This document shows positions 41,223-49,126 of a stretch of DNA of 64,000 nt, one piece after another. The position numbers and the translations under genes are program-made. Below the pieces are notes generated by a model that did no database searches, had not been told where the DNA came from, and worked only from the letters and a program-made list of their open reading frames with translations. The first letter of the stretch is position 1, and the number at the start of each line of letters is the position of its first letter. The stretch comes from Streptomyces sp. Ru73. Its GTDB lineage: Bacteria > Actinomycetota > Actinomycetes > Streptomycetales > Streptomycetaceae. Location: assembly GCF_002920575.1 (NCBI RefSeq), contig NZ_PQSQ01000011.1, positions 1-64,000 of the forward strand, in the 5' to 3' direction.

Positions 41223-42086
41223 GTGCACCGCCGGCACAACGGGCTCAGGACCGCAGTTCTCCTCGGGGGACTGTCCGCGCTCATCATCGTCATCGGCAGC
41301 GCGTTCGGCCGTACGGGCCTGATCGTCGCGGTCCTCGTGGCGCTGGGCACGAACGCGTACGCGTACTGGAACAGCGACAAGCTCGCCCTGCGCGCCATGC
41401 GGGCCCGCCCCGTCAGCGAGTTCCAGGCGCCCCAGCTCTACCGCATGGTCCGCGAGCTCTCGACCGCCGCCCGCCAGCCCATGCCCCGGCTGTACATCTC
41501 GCCCACCCAGGCCCCCAACGCCTTCGCCACCGGGCGCAACCCGCGCAACGCCGCGGTCTGCTGCACCGAGGGCATCCTGCAGCTGCTGGACGAGCGCGAG
41601 CTGCGCGGCGTCATCGGGCACGAGCTCAGCCACGTCTACAACCGCGACATCCTGATCTCCTCCGTCGCGGGCGCGCTCGCCTCCGTGGTGATGTTCCTGG
41701 TGAACTTCGCCTGGCTGATCCCGTTCGGCAGGTCGGACGACGACGAGGGCCCCGGACTGTTCGGCATGCTGCTGATCATGATCCTCGGGCCGGTCGCCGC
41801 GTCCCTCATCCAGCTCGCCGTCAGCCGCTCCCGTGAGTACGAGGCGGACGCCTCCGGCGCCCGGCTGACCGGCGACCCGCTCGCCCTGGCCTCGGCCCTG
41901 CGGAAGCTGGAGTACGGCACCCAGCAGCTCCCGCTGCCGCCGGAGCCCCGGCTGGAGACGGCGAGCCACATGATGATCGCGAACCCGTTCCGGGCCGGCG
42001 AGGGCCTGTCCAGGCTCTTCTCGACCCACCCCCCGATGCGCGAGCGCATCAGCCGCCTGGAGGAACTGGCAGGGTACCGACCGTGA
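41223..42086 (+). CDS. htpX: HtpX-like M48 family zinc metalloprotease
   Basis: The 287-residue membrane protease has two N-terminal helices (residues 9-48), the zinc motif HELSH at 133-137 and the third ligand Glu in [10 protein letters not shown] near 206. Two further hydrophobic segments lie at ~150-200. HtpX proteases degrade damaged membrane proteins, and a role in membrane complex quality control beside a large respiratory operon would make sense (inference). GTG 41223 has CTGGAGGG upstream. The frame is open earlier, but without a ribosome site. The stop overlaps the yccF GTG. Confidence 0.88.
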   Translation: MHRRHNGLRTAVLLGGLSALIIVIGSAFGRTGLIVAVLVALGTNAYAYWNSDKLALRAMRARPVSEFQAPQLYRMVRELSTAARQPMPRLYISPTQAPNAFATGRNPRNAAVCCTEGILQLLDERELRGVIGHELSHVYNRDILISSVAGALASVVMFLVNFAWLIPFGRSDDDEGPGLFGMLLIMILGPVAASLIQLAVSRSREYEADASGARLTGDPLALASALRKLEYGTQQLPLPPEPRLETASHMMIANPFRAGEGLSRLFSTHPPMRERISRLEELAGYRP

Positions 42087-42475
42087 AAACCATCCTGAAC
42101 ATCATCTGGCTCGTCCTGTCCGGCTTCTGGCTGTTCCTCGGCTACGCCCTGGCCGGCGTGATCATGTGCATCCTGATCATCACGATTCCCTGGGGCATAG
42201 CTTCCTTCAGGATCGGCGTGTACGCCCTCTGGCCGTTCGGCCGCACCACGGTCGACCGGCGCGACGCGGGCGCCGCCTCCTGCCTGGGCAACGGCATCTG
42301 GCTGGTGCTCGCGGGCTGGTGGCTGGCGCTCGGGCACGTCGTCACCGGCATCGCCCTGTGCGTCACGATCATCGGCATCCCGTTCGGCATCGCCAACTTC
42401 AAGCTGATCCCGGTCTCCCTGCTGCCCCTCGGCCGCGAGATCGTCCCCACGGACCGGCCCTTCGCGGCCCGCTGA
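42083..42475 (+). CDS. YccF domain membrane protein
   Basis: The 130-residue protein is two copies of a YccF-type unit: [20 protein letters not shown] with [22 protein letters not shown], then [20 protein letters not shown] with [22 protein letters not shown] (each cited by its first 20 or so residues). The role of YccF is not established; it is a small inner-membrane protein in E. coli. It is translationally coupled to the htpX gene by a GTGA overlap. A strong hairpin at 42535 ends the unit. Confidence 0.85.
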   Translation: MKTILNIIWLVLSGFWLFLGYALAGVIMCILIITIPWGIASFRIGVYALWPFGRTTVDRRDAGAASCLGNGIWLVLAGWWLALGHVVTGIALCVTIIGIPFGIANFKLIPVSLLPLGREIVPTDRPFAAR

Positions 42476-42534
42476 GGCGGCCCCGGACGCCCCCACGGGC
42501 CCGCGCCGGGCCCGGACAGGTCCGCACACCCGCA

Positions 42535-42583
42535 CACGCCGACGGGGCGGCCCGCAGTGCGCGGTGCCGCCCCGTCCGGCGTG
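42535..42583. terminator. Hairpin terminator between yccF and yajQ
   Basis: A 10-bp perfect stem (42542-42551 with 42566-42575) is extended by 7 further pairs after one bulged base. It lies between convergent genes and can serve both. There is no T-run. Confidence 0.75.
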
Positions 42584-42607
42584 TCCGTTGCCCCCTGGGC
42601 ACGGTGC

Positions 42608-43096
42608 CTACCGGTAGTTCACGAACTGGATCGCGAAGTCCAGGTCCTTGCCCTTGAGCAGCTGCTGGACGGACTGGAGGTCGTCGCGGCTCTTGGAGGA
42701 GACGCGCAGCTCGTCACCCTGGACCTGAGCCTTGACGCCCTTGGGGCCCTCGTCGCGGATGATCTTGGCGACCTTCTTCGCGTTCTCCTGGGAGATGCCC
42801 TCCTGGAGCGAGGCGAAGATCTTGTACTCCTTGCCGGAGGACTGCGGCTCGCCCGCGTCCAGCGCCTTCAGCGAGATCCCGCGCTTGACCAGCTTGGACT
42901 GGAAGATGTCGAGGACAGCCTTCACCCGCTCCTCGGCGTTGGCGCGCATCTCGATCTTCTCGCCCGACCAGGCGATCGAAGCGTCGACGCCCTTGAAGTC
43001 GTACCGCTGCGAGATCTCCTTGGCGGCCTGGTTGAGGGCGTTGTCGACCTCCTGCCGCTCGACCTTCGAGACGATGTCGAAACTGGAGTCGGCCAT
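42608..43096 (-). CDS. yajQ: YajQ family cyclic-di-GMP-binding / nucleotide-binding protein
   Basis: The 162-residue protein starts [12 protein letters not shown] and keeps the full YajQ fold: [20 protein letters not shown] near 15-34, FKGVDASI and the C-terminal [16 protein letters not shown] with [15 protein letters not shown]. YajQ proteins bind nucleotides; a Xanthomonas member binds cyclic-di-GMP, and the role in Streptomyces is not known to me. ATG 43096 is chosen over the longer frame since the family begins there. It converges with yccF. Confidence 0.93.
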   Translation of the reverse strand: MADSSFDIVSKVERQEVDNALNQAAKEISQRYDFKGVDASIAWSGEKIEMRANAEERVKAVLDIFQSKLVKRGISLKALDAGEPQSSGKEYKIFASLQEGISQENAKKVAKIIRDEGPKGVKAQVQGDELRVSSKSRDDLQSVQQLLKGKDLDFAIQFVNYR

Positions 43097-43296
43097 CGTG
43101 GATTGGCTCCTCGTACGTAGATCCGTCAGGGACGCGGCCCGTCCCGGACCGCCCCGCAAGCCTAGCCACCCGGGCAGCGGCCCCGGCCATGGTCGGGGCG
43201 CGCGGAACCGAGTGGCGGACCACCCCCCGCCATCAGGTATGGTTTACGTCGTTGCCACGGAGCACCGCCCAGGCGGGACTCCCGGCAGCATTCCCA

Positions 43297-43378
43297 GGCG
43301 GTGTGCCCGAGCGGCCAAAGGGAGCAGACTGTAAATCTGCCGGCTCAGCCTTCCCAGGTTCGAATCCTGGCGCCGCCA
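43297..43378 (+). tRNA. tRNA-Tyr (anticodon GTA)
   Basis: The acceptor stem GGCGGTG pairs with CGCCGCC (one G-T pair). The anticodon stem GCAGA/TCTGC closes the loop CTGTAAA with GTA in the middle. A long variable arm marks it as a class II tRNA, as expected for bacterial tRNA-Tyr. The T arm contains GGTTCGAATCC. CCA is not encoded after the discriminator A. A TATGGT -10-like box lies at 43238-43243 and a hairpin terminator follows at 43389. tRNA-Tyr is the known attB of SLP1-type elements; none is integrated here. Confidence 0.97.
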
Positions 43379-43388
43379 CAGGAATGGC

Positions 43389-43416
43389 AAAGGCCCCCAC
43401 GAGAGTGGGGGCCTTT
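43389..43416 (+). terminator. Terminator of tRNA-Tyr
   Basis: A perfect 12-bp stem AAAGGCCCCCAC/GTGGGGGCCTTT with a GAGA loop starts 10 bases past the tRNA, and ends in a short T-run. Confidence 0.88.
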
Positions 43417-43471
43417 CGCGTGTGCGCCGCCCGGTGCGGCCCCGGCGAACGGCCGCCGGAGGCTCCGGTGC

Positions 43472-44134
43472 TCAGGCGCTCGCCGCGTTCCGTACGGCCT
43501 CGTCGACCGGGGTGTCGCCGCCGATCAGCTCCAGGGTGCGGCCGATCGTGCCCGGCTCGTCCAGCAGGGCCGCCAGGACGGCCGCCACGTCGTCCCGGGT
43601 GACGTCGCTGCGGCCCGTCGACTCCGCCAGCGCCACCCGCCCGGTGCCGGGGTCGTTCGTCAGCCGTCCCGGGCGCAGGATCGTCCAGTCCAGGCCCTTC
43701 CGGGACCGTACGTCCGCGTCCGCCGCGCCCTTCGCCCGCAGATAGGCGGCGAACACCGGGTCCGTGCCCGCCGGCGGCTCACGGTCGGCGCCCATCGACG
43801 AGACCACCACGAACCGCCGTACGCCGGCGGCCTCCGCCGCGTCCGCGAAGAGCGCGGCGGCGCCCCGGTCCACCGTCTCCTTGCGTTCGGCGCCGCTGCC
43901 CGGCCCCGCGCCCGCGGCGAAGACCGCGGCGTCCGCGCCCTCCAGATGCCGCGCGACCTCCTCGGCCGACGCCGACTCCAGGTCGCACACGACCGGTTCG
44001 GCCCCGGCGGCCAGGAGATCCCCGGCCTGCTCGGGCCGCCGGACGATGCCCGCGACCTCGTCCCCGCGCGCGTGGAGCAGCCGCTCCAGCCGCAGCGCGA
44101 TCTGACCATGTCCTCCTGCGATGACAATGCGCAT
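43472..44134 (-). CDS. NAD(P)-binding SDR-like protein (NmrA/YwnB type)
   Basis: The 220-residue protein is an atypical short-chain dehydrogenase with the Gly-rich motif GGHGQIALRLERLL at 6-19. Other family marks are FVVVSSMGAD near 103 and WTILRPGRLTNDPGTG near 145. It lacks an obvious YxxxK pair; the second half includes FAAYLRAKGAAD, where a Tyr-x-x-x-Lys is possible (Y-L-R-A-K). Such proteins often act as redox-sensing or stress reductases. ATG 44134 begins just before the first strand. It is downstream of the deaminase-like gene in the same direction. Confidence 0.78.
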   Translation of the reverse strand: MRIVIAGGHGQIALRLERLLHARGDEVAGIVRRPEQAGDLLAAGAEPVVCDLESASAEEVARHLEGADAAVFAAGAGPGSGAERKETVDRGAAALFADAAEAAGVRRFVVVSSMGADREPPAGTDPVFAAYLRAKGAADADVRSRKGLDWTILRPGRLTNDPGTGRVALAESTGRSDVTRDDVAAVLAALLDEPGTIGRTLELIGGDTPVDEAVRNAASA

Positions 44135-44263
44135 GATCCCGACCGTACGCCCGCGCGCCACGGGCCGGGCGGCAAAGCCCCGCACACGCCGCCGGGCGCG
44201 CGCGTTCCACGCCATCCGGCGCACAGCGCGGGCCCGGCACACGGCCGGAAGTCCCCGCGGCCG

Positions 44264-44331
44264 GGCGCCGCCCGAAAGGCCGTCAGAAGGCCCGCCAGGC
44301 GCCGCCCGAGGGGTGCTCAGCGCTGCGACTG
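44264..44331. repeat. Two 34-base tandem repeats spanning the deaminase-like gene stop
   Basis: GGCGCCGCCCGA begins at 44264 and again at 44298. The TCA (a minus-strand TGA stop) at 44317-44319 has a copy 34 bases away at 44283-44285. The second halves have diverged. Confidence 0.7.
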
Positions 44332-45576
44332 CCGGGGCAGTTCCAGTGCGACCGTGGCCTCGGAGTCGCAGTACTCCCGGACCGCGCTCGTACGCGCCAC
44401 CACCCGCCCCCGGTGGACCACGATCCGGCTGTACGCCAGGGACAGCGCGGACGCGATGCCGTCGCCGCGCACGGCCAGCAGCTCGGCCGGGAAACCGGCC
44501 TCCACGCGCACCTCCGGGAGGCCCAGCGTCTCCCGCGCCGCCGCGCTCACCGTCTCGTACGCGTCCTCCGGAGTCGCCTCGCCGCGCGCGGCCAGCAGGT
44601 ACGCGGCCTCCAGCGGGTCGCCGCGGCCGACCGGATTGGCCGCGTCCCGGAGCGCGCCGCTGCCGGCCGTGACCCGCACTCCGGCCGCCCGCAGCAGCCG
44701 CACCGGCGCCGGGCCCGTCACCTGCGAGGAGGCCCGCTCCAGGCCCGCACAGTCGCCCTGTGGCAGGCATACGACCGTGACCCCGGCGGCGGCCAGCTGC
44801 TCGGCCGCGCGCGCCGCCACCCGCCACGGCATCCGGCCCAGGCCCGCGCACGGCCCGATCGCCACGCCGGGCCGCAGCCCGCCGGCCATCGCGGCCAGCC
44901 GGCCCAGCCGCACCGGGTCGTCGCCGTCGGTGTGCAGGTCGACGGCGCAGCCGTACTCGGCGGCCAGCTCCAGGACCGTTTCCGCGTACCCCGCGGGATC
45001 GGGGTCCAGGTCGGGACAGCCGCCGACGACGGCGGCGCCCATCTTCACCGCGTCCCGCAGCATCGCCAGCCCGTCGGCGCCCGCGGCGCCGGTCAGCAGC
45101 CGGGGCACGGCCACCGCGGTGAGGTCGACGAGCCCGTGCAGCGTCCTACGGGCGTGCAGGACCGCCTCCAGGCCGCGCAGTCCGGAGACGTCACCGATCC
45201 GTACGTGCGTCCGCAGGGCCGTCGAGCCGTGCCCGAGGTGCAGCAGCGCCGCCTCGGTGGTGCGGCGCTGGACGTCGTCCGGGGTGTCGGGGGCGGGGCC
45301 GCCGCAGTCGGCGGTCAGCGCCGTGTCGCAGTGCGCGTGCGGCTCGGCGGGGGCCGCCAGCAGCAGGTAGCCGGACAGGTCGATGCGGGGGCCCCGGGCG
45401 TCCAGCCGGCCCGCCGTGCCGACCGCCTCGATGCGTGCGCCGCCGAGCCGTACGTCCACCGTCCGGCCGTCGGCCAGCCGGGCGCCGCAGAGCGTCAGGG
45501 TGCCCGCCTCGGCCCGCTCGGCACGGCCGGCCCCGTGCGGCTTCCCCGGCTCAGGCGTCTGACTGCTGTCGGCCAT
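44317..45576 (-). CDS. Cytosine-deaminase-like amidohydrolase lacking several catalytic residues
   Basis: The 419-residue protein has the amidohydrolase layout: N-terminal beta part, barrel, and C-terminal SRIVVHRGRVVAR. By eye alignment to E. coli CodA, the first metal motif (EPHAHCD) and the His of VDLHTDGDD are kept. However, the catalytic Glu (HCDEIDDEQ in CodA) is Gly. The third metal His region (SHTTAMHS) reads IGPCAGLGRMP, and the metal Asp of GHDDV reads GSGAL. It may therefore be inactive as a deaminase or bind a ligand in another way. ATG 45576 follows AGGAG. It is annotated conservatively as a family member; the function is unknown. Confidence 0.75.
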   Translation of the reverse strand: MADSSQTPEPGKPHGAGRAERAEAGTLTLCGARLADGRTVDVRLGGARIEAVGTAGRLDARGPRIDLSGYLLLAAPAEPHAHCDTALTADCGGPAPDTPDDVQRRTTEAALLHLGHGSTALRTHVRIGDVSGLRGLEAVLHARRTLHGLVDLTAVAVPRLLTGAAGADGLAMLRDAVKMGAAVVGGCPDLDPDPAGYAETVLELAAEYGCAVDLHTDGDDPVRLGRLAAMAGGLRPGVAIGPCAGLGRMPWRVAARAAEQLAAAGVTVVCLPQGDCAGLERASSQVTGPAPVRLLRAAGVRVTAGSGALRDAANPVGRGDPLEAAYLLAARGEATPEDAYETVSAAARETLGLPEVRVEAGFPAELLAVRGDGIASALSLAYSRIVVHRGRVVARTSAVREYCDSEATVALELPRQSQR

Positions 45577-45708
45577 CGCGCTCCTAGGGGTGCAAGATCA
45601 CGCAGCGTGCTCCGAGCCTAGGCCGCGGTAAGGGCGCCTTCGAGCAGGCGCGGAATAGTCGTACCGGTGTGGTCCACGAGGCAGTTGTGGCGCCGAGCCG
45701 ATACGGAT

Positions 45709-45737
45709 TTCACGTTTGGCTGTCGGCCGTGTAATGT
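45709..45737 (+). promoter_or_regulatory. Promoter of the tRNA-Thr / tRNA-Met cluster
   Basis: TTCACG (45709-45714) and TAATGT (45732-45737) with a 17-base spacer form a good vegetative promoter. The predicted start, near 45744, falls just before the mature 5' end of tRNA-Thr at 45749. Confidence 0.6.
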
Positions 45738-45748
45738 CTTCATCGCTC

Positions 45749-45821
45749 GCCCCAATAGCTCAGTCGGCAGAGCGTCTCCATGGTAAGGAGAAGGTCTACG
45801 GTTCGATTCCGTATTGGGGCT
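45749..45821 (+). tRNA. tRNA-Thr (anticodon GGT)
   Basis: Acceptor GCCCCAA/TTGGGGC, anticodon stem TCTCC/GGAGA with loop ATGGTAA (GGT), T arm GGTTCGATTCC and discriminator T at 45821. It is 73 nt with no encoded CCA. It is probably co-transcribed with tRNA-Met 46 bases downstream. Confidence 0.97.
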
Positions 45822-45867
45822 CTGGTGTGTGAGGTACTCACCTTCGGGTGAGTCCCACGCGCATCAC

Positions 45868-45940
45868 AGCGGTGTAGCTCAGTCGGTAGAGCAAGCGGCT
45901 CATAATCGCTGTGTCACCGGTTCAAGTCCGGTCACCGCTA
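45868..45940 (+). tRNA. tRNA-Met (anticodon CAT, elongator)
   Basis: Acceptor AGCGGTG/CACCGCT is fully paired, which argues for an elongator rather than an initiator tRNA, whose first pair is usually open. The anticodon loop is CTCATAA, the T arm GGTTCAAGTCC and the discriminator A. rpmG follows 88 bases downstream, the order also seen near secE-nusG in many actinobacteria. Confidence 0.95.
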
Positions 45941-46028
45941 CACACAGTAGCCGATTGTGGGGTCGGTCCTCCGATCGGCTACTCTTTATGCGTTAATCCG
46001 TCCATCTTGTTCGTCAAGGAGCACTCAC

Positions 46029-46193
46029 GTGGCTGCCACCGACGTCCGCCCGAAGATCACGCTGGCCTGCGTGGAGTGCAAGGAGCGGAACTACATCACC
46101 AAGAAGAACCGGCGCAACAACCCGGACCGTCTTGAGATGAAGAAGCACTGCCCGCGTTGCAACTCGCACACCGCGCACCGCGAGACGCGATAA
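46029..46193 (+). CDS. rpmG: 50S ribosomal protein L33
   Basis: The 54-residue protein is L33 of the Cys-containing (C+) class: [14 protein letters not shown] near 14-27 and [15 protein letters not shown] at the end give two Cys pairs for a zinc ion. The GTG start has AAGGAG 7 bases upstream. Streptomyces also has Cys-free L33 paralogs used under zinc starvation, so this should be the zinc-replete form. A 15-bp hairpin terminates it. Confidence 0.95.
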
Positions 46194-46219
46194 CAAAGGC
46201 ACTGCCCTGAAGCAGTAAC

Positions 46220-46254
46220 TACGAGGCCGCCCCCACACCGGGGGCGGCCTCGTA
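46220..46254 (+). terminator. Terminator after rpmG
   Basis: A perfect 15-bp stem (46220-46234 with 46240-46254) with an ACACC loop, 27 bases past the stop. It is followed by GCGTTGG rather than a T-run. Confidence 0.85.
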
Positions 46255-46293
46255 GCGTTGGAGCCTGCGTGACACCCCAGGAGGTTGCGAGCC

Positions 46294-46749
46294 ATGGCGC
46301 TCGACCAGTCCTTTGTCGGACGGACGTATCCGCCCACCGCGCCGTATGAAGTGGGCCGCGAGAAGATCCGGGAATTCGCCGAGGCGATCGGCGACGCGAA
46401 CCCGGTCTACACGGACACCGAGGCCGCCAAGGCGCTCGGTCACTCCGATGTGATCGCTCCGCCGACTTTTGTGTTCGCCATCACATTCAAGGCGGCGGGC
46501 CAGGTGATCGAGGACCCGCAGCTGGGTCTGGACTACAGCCGGGTGGTGCACGGCGACCAGAAGTTCTCGTACACCCGTCCGGTGCGCGCGGGTGACCGGC
46601 TGACCGTCACCTCCACCATCGAGTCGATCAAGTCCCTCGCGGGCAACGACATCCTCGACGTCCGCGGCGAGGTGTACGACGAGGCCGGCGAGCACGTGGT
46701 GACGGCCGTCACCAAGCTGGTGGCCCGCGCGGCCGACGAGGAGGGCTGA
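46294..46749 (+). CDS. MaoC-like dehydratase, HadA type (non-catalytic partner)
   Basis: The 151-residue hot-dog protein matches the HadA-type N-terminal dehydratase family. The segment IGDANPVYTD lacks the catalytic His found in its neighbour (GDFNPIHW), as in mycobacterial HadA, which supplies structure and a substrate channel. ATG 46294 follows AGGAGGT. It sits 5 bases before the second dehydratase gene, and the order rpmG-hadA-hadB is shared with mycobacteria. In Streptomyces, which make no mycolic acids, the pair probably serves acyl-ACP or enoyl-CoA hydration in fatty acid metabolism (inference). Confidence 0.88.
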   Translation: MALDQSFVGRTYPPTAPYEVGREKIREFAEAIGDANPVYTDTEAAKALGHSDVIAPPTFVFAITFKAAGQVIEDPQLGLDYSRVVHGDQKFSYTRPVRAGDRLTVTSTIESIKSLAGNDILDVRGEVYDEAGEHVVTAVTKLVARAADEEG

Positions 46750-46754
46750 AGGCG

Positions 46755-47189
46755 ATGACGGCGAAGATCTCTTACGACGACGTCGAGGTCGGCACGGAGC
46801 TGCCGGCGCAGTCCTTCCCCGTGACACGCGCCACACTCGTGCAGTACGCGGGCGCCTCCGGCGACTTCAACCCGATCCACTGGAACGAGAAGTTCGCCAA
46901 GGAGGTGGGCCTCCCGGACGTCATCGCGCACGGCATGTTCACCATGGCCGAGGCGGCGCGTGTGGTGACGGACTGGGCGGGCGACCCGGCCGCGGTGGCC
47001 GAGTACGGTGTGCGCTTCACCAAGCCGGTGGTCGTGCCCAACGACGACGAGGGCGCGGTGATCGAGGTCTCGGGCAAGGTCGCGGCGAAGCTCGACGACG
47101 AGGCGCGGACCGTGCGGGTGGACCTGACGGCCACCAGCGCCGGGCAGAAGGTGCTCGGCATGTCGCGCGCGGTCGTGCGGCTCGCCTGA
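46755..47189 (+). CDS. MaoC-like dehydratase, HadB type (catalytic)
   Basis: The 144-residue hot-dog protein carries the catalytic hydratase motif: Asp and His in SGDFNPIHWNEKFAKEVG (near 35-52) and AHGMFTMAE. It should form a heterodimer with the upstream protein and dehydrate 3-hydroxyacyl substrates. It starts at ATG 46755, five bases after the first gene. A 14-bp hairpin with one G-T pair follows at 47206 before murB. Confidence 0.9.
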   Translation: MTAKISYDDVEVGTELPAQSFPVTRATLVQYAGASGDFNPIHWNEKFAKEVGLPDVIAHGMFTMAEAARVVTDWAGDPAAVAEYGVRFTKPVVVPNDDEGAVIEVSGKVAAKLDDEARTVRVDLTATSAGQKVLGMSRAVVRLA

Positions 47190-47205
47190 GGCACCCGGAG
47201 GACGA

Positions 47206-47237
47206 GGGGCGCTCCCGGCCCATGCCGGGGGCGCCCC
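47206..47237 (+). terminator. Terminator between the dehydratase pair and murB
   Basis: GGGGCGCTCCCGGC and GCCGGGGGCGCCCC form a 14-bp stem with one wobble pair and a CCAT loop. It ends 14 bases before the murB GTG, so murB probably starts from its own promoter: TACTCT at 47240-47245 is a -10-like box close enough for a leaderless mRNA. Confidence 0.7.
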
Positions 47238-47251
47238 CGTACTCTTGAGGG

Positions 47252-48307
47252 GTGCAGGAACTTCACGACGCCCCCCTCGCCCCCCTGACCACCTTCCGGC
47301 TCGGCGGACCCGCCGCGCGGCTCGTCACGGCCACGACCGACGACGAGGTGATCGCCGTCGTCCGCGAGGCGGACGCGACCGGCACGCCGCTGCTCCTGAT
47401 CGGCGGCGGATCGAACCTGATCATCGGCGACAAGGGCTTCGAGGGCACGGCGCTGCGCATCGCGACCCGCGGCTTCGAGCTGAACGGCACGGAGCTGACC
47501 CTCGCGGCCGGCGAGAACTGGTCCGATGCCGTGGCCCGCACGGTCGAGGCGGGCCTGGCGGGCGTCGAGTGCCTGGCCGGCATCCCCGGTTCGGCGGGCG
47601 CCACGCCCATCCAGAACGTGGGCGCGTACGGCCAGGAAGTGTCGTCCACCATCACCGAAGTGATCGCGTTCGACCGCCAGGCGGACAAGACGGTGACGCT
47701 GACGAACGCCGAGTGCGACTTCTCGTACCGGCACAGCCGCTTCAAGGAGCACCCCGAGCGGTACGTCGTCCTGCGCGTCCGCTTCGCCCTGGAGGACGCC
47801 GGCGGGCTGTCCGCGCCCCTGAAGTACCCCGAGACGGCCCGCGTGCTGGGCGTCGAGGCGGGGGACCGGGTGCCGGCGGCGACCGCCCGCGAGACGGTGC
47901 TCAAGCTGCGCGCCGGCAAGGGCATGGTCCTCGACCCCGAGGACCACGACACCTGGTCGGCGGGGTCCTTCTTCACCAACCCGATCCTCACGGCCGAGGA
48001 GTACGCGGAGTTCGTCGCCAAGGTGCACGCACGCCTCGGCGACGAGGTCATGCCGCCCGCCTTCCCCACCGGCGACGGACGGACCAAGACCTCCGCCGCC
48101 TGGGTCATCGACAAGGCCGGCTTCACCAAGGGCTACGGCGACGGGCCGGCCCGGATCTCGACCAAGCACACCCTCGCGCTCACCAACCGCGGCACGGCGA
48201 CGACCGAGGACCTGCTCGCCCTCGCGCGCGAGGTGCGCGACGGAGTGCGCGCGGCCTTCGGGGTGACGCTCGTCAACGAGCCCGTGATGGTGGGCGTCGG
48301 CCTCTGA
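47252..48307 (+). CDS. murB: UDP-N-acetylmuramate dehydrogenase
   Basis: MurB reduces UDP-GlcNAc-enolpyruvate to UDP-MurNAc with FAD and NADPH, an early step of peptidoglycan synthesis in the cytoplasm. FAD-binding motifs GGGSNLIIGDKGFEG (near 50-64) and GIPGSAGATPIQNVGAYGQE (near 111-130) are clear. The catalytic Ser lies in SAGSFFTNPI (near 229) and the final Glu in LVNEPVMVGVGL. The length of 351 is the class with the full Tyr loop. GTG 47252 lies only a few bases after a -10-like TACTCT, so it may be leaderless; GAGGGG overlaps this region. Its end is repeated in tandem. Confidence 0.95.
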   Translation: MQELHDAPLAPLTTFRLGGPAARLVTATTDDEVIAVVREADATGTPLLLIGGGSNLIIGDKGFEGTALRIATRGFELNGTELTLAAGENWSDAVARTVEAGLAGVECLAGIPGSAGATPIQNVGAYGQEVSSTITEVIAFDRQADKTVTLTNAECDFSYRHSRFKEHPERYVVLRVRFALEDAGGLSAPLKYPETARVLGVEAGDRVPAATARETVLKLRAGKGMVLDPEDHDTWSAGSFFTNPILTAEEYAEFVAKVHARLGDEVMPPAFPTGDGRTKTSAAWVIDKAGFTKGYGDGPARISTKHTLALTNRGTATTEDLLALAREVRDGVRAAFGVTLVNEPVMVGVGL

Positions 48308-48323
48308 GGCGTCGGCCTCTCAG
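48294..48323. repeat. 15-base duplication of the murB end
   Basis: GCGTCGGCCTCTGAG (48294-48308, containing the stop) is followed directly by GCGTCGGCCTCTCAG. A single G to C change removed the second TGA. Confidence 0.9.
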
Positions 48324-48424
48324 GCGCGCGGGGCGCTGCGCCCATGAGGCCACCCCTGAGGCGCCCGGAGCGCAGCGCCTAGTAGGTCACCCCTGAGGCG
48401 CGCCGGGCGCGGCGCCTAGTAGGC
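48319..48424. repeat. 37-base tandem repeats at the end of the NAD(P)-binding gene
   Basis: Copies at 48351-48387 and 48388-48424 share CACCCCTGAGGCGC ... GCGCCTAGTAGG. On the minus strand the second is the end of the gene (TAG at 48418-48416); the first carries the same TAG 37 bases further. A decayed third copy lies at about 48319-48350. Confidence 0.85.
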
Positions 48425-49060
48425 CACGCCCACGCCCTGCTTCAGGGTGGCCGGGTCGCCGATCATCGTGAGCATCGCGTGGGCCACGTCCGCGCGGGAG
48501 ATCGTGCGCCCGCTGCGCGGGCCGGTGCCGACGGCCGTGCGGTATCTGCCGGTCAGCGGCCCGTCGGTCAGCTTCGGCGGGCGGACGGCCGTCCAGTCCG
48601 TCGCGGAGCGGGCCAGCTCGGCCTCCATGGCGGTGAGGTCGGTGTAGACGTCCTTCAGGAGCGCGCCGATCACCGCCCGTACGACGCGGTCGAGGAGCGG
48701 ATCGCCCTCGGGGGCCGGCCCTACGGGCGCCGCGCTCACCACCAGGAGGCGCCGCACGCCCTCCGCCTCCATGGCGCGCAGCACGGGGACGGTCACCCGG
48801 GTGGCGGTCCCCGCCCCTGCCTCCTTGCGGGAGCGCGCGCCCAGCCCGGAGAGGACCGCGTCCCGCCCCGCCACCGCCGGGCGCAGCGCCCCGGGGTCCG
48901 TGAGGTCCGCGCGGAACACCTCCAGACCCGGCCCCGTGACCGTGAGCCGCGCGGGATCGCGCACCACCGCCGTCACCTCGTGCCCCGCCGCCAGGCCCTG
49001 CCTGACGAGCTCCTGTCCGATGCCGCCGGTCGCGCCGAAGACCGTGAGCCGAAGCGCCAT
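48416..49060 (-). CDS. NAD(P)-binding SDR-like protein, divergent from a TetR gene
   Basis: The 214-residue protein has GATGGIGQELVRQGLAAG at 8-25 and other NmrA/SDR marks: VTAVVRDPARL, LLVVSAAPVG and WTAVRPPKLTDGPLTGRY. It resembles the protein at 43472 in fold class but is not a close copy. ATG 49060 has AGGAGGT 5 bases upstream. It is divergent from the TetR regulator across a 66-base spacer with a palindrome, so the TetR protein probably represses it. The likely role is reduction or detoxification of a reactive small molecule (inference). Confidence 0.82.
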   Translation of the reverse strand: MALRLTVFGATGGIGQELVRQGLAAGHEVTAVVRDPARLTVTGPGLEVFRADLTDPGALRPAVAGRDAVLSGLGARSRKEAGAGTATRVTVPVLRAMEAEGVRRLLVVSAAPVGPAPEGDPLLDRVVRAVIGALLKDVYTDLTAMEAELARSATDWTAVRPPKLTDGPLTGRYRTAVGTGPRSGRTISRADVAHAMLTMIGDPATLKQGVGVAY

Positions 49061-49089
49061 GACGTACCTCCTGGAGGCCGGTCGCGAAA

Positions 49090-49108
49090 GGGTGAGTGAG
49101 TACTCACC
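49090..49108. promoter_or_regulatory. Candidate TetR operator
   Basis: The perfect 12-bp palindrome GTGAGTACTCAC (49096-49107) sits in the 66-base spacer between divergent genes, extended by GGGTGA on the left and CCACCC on the right. A further GGGTGAGCG half-site follows next to the TetR ATG. Position and symmetry fit an autoregulated TetR operator. Confidence 0.65.
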
Positions 49109-49126
49109 CACCCTTAGGGTGAGCGA

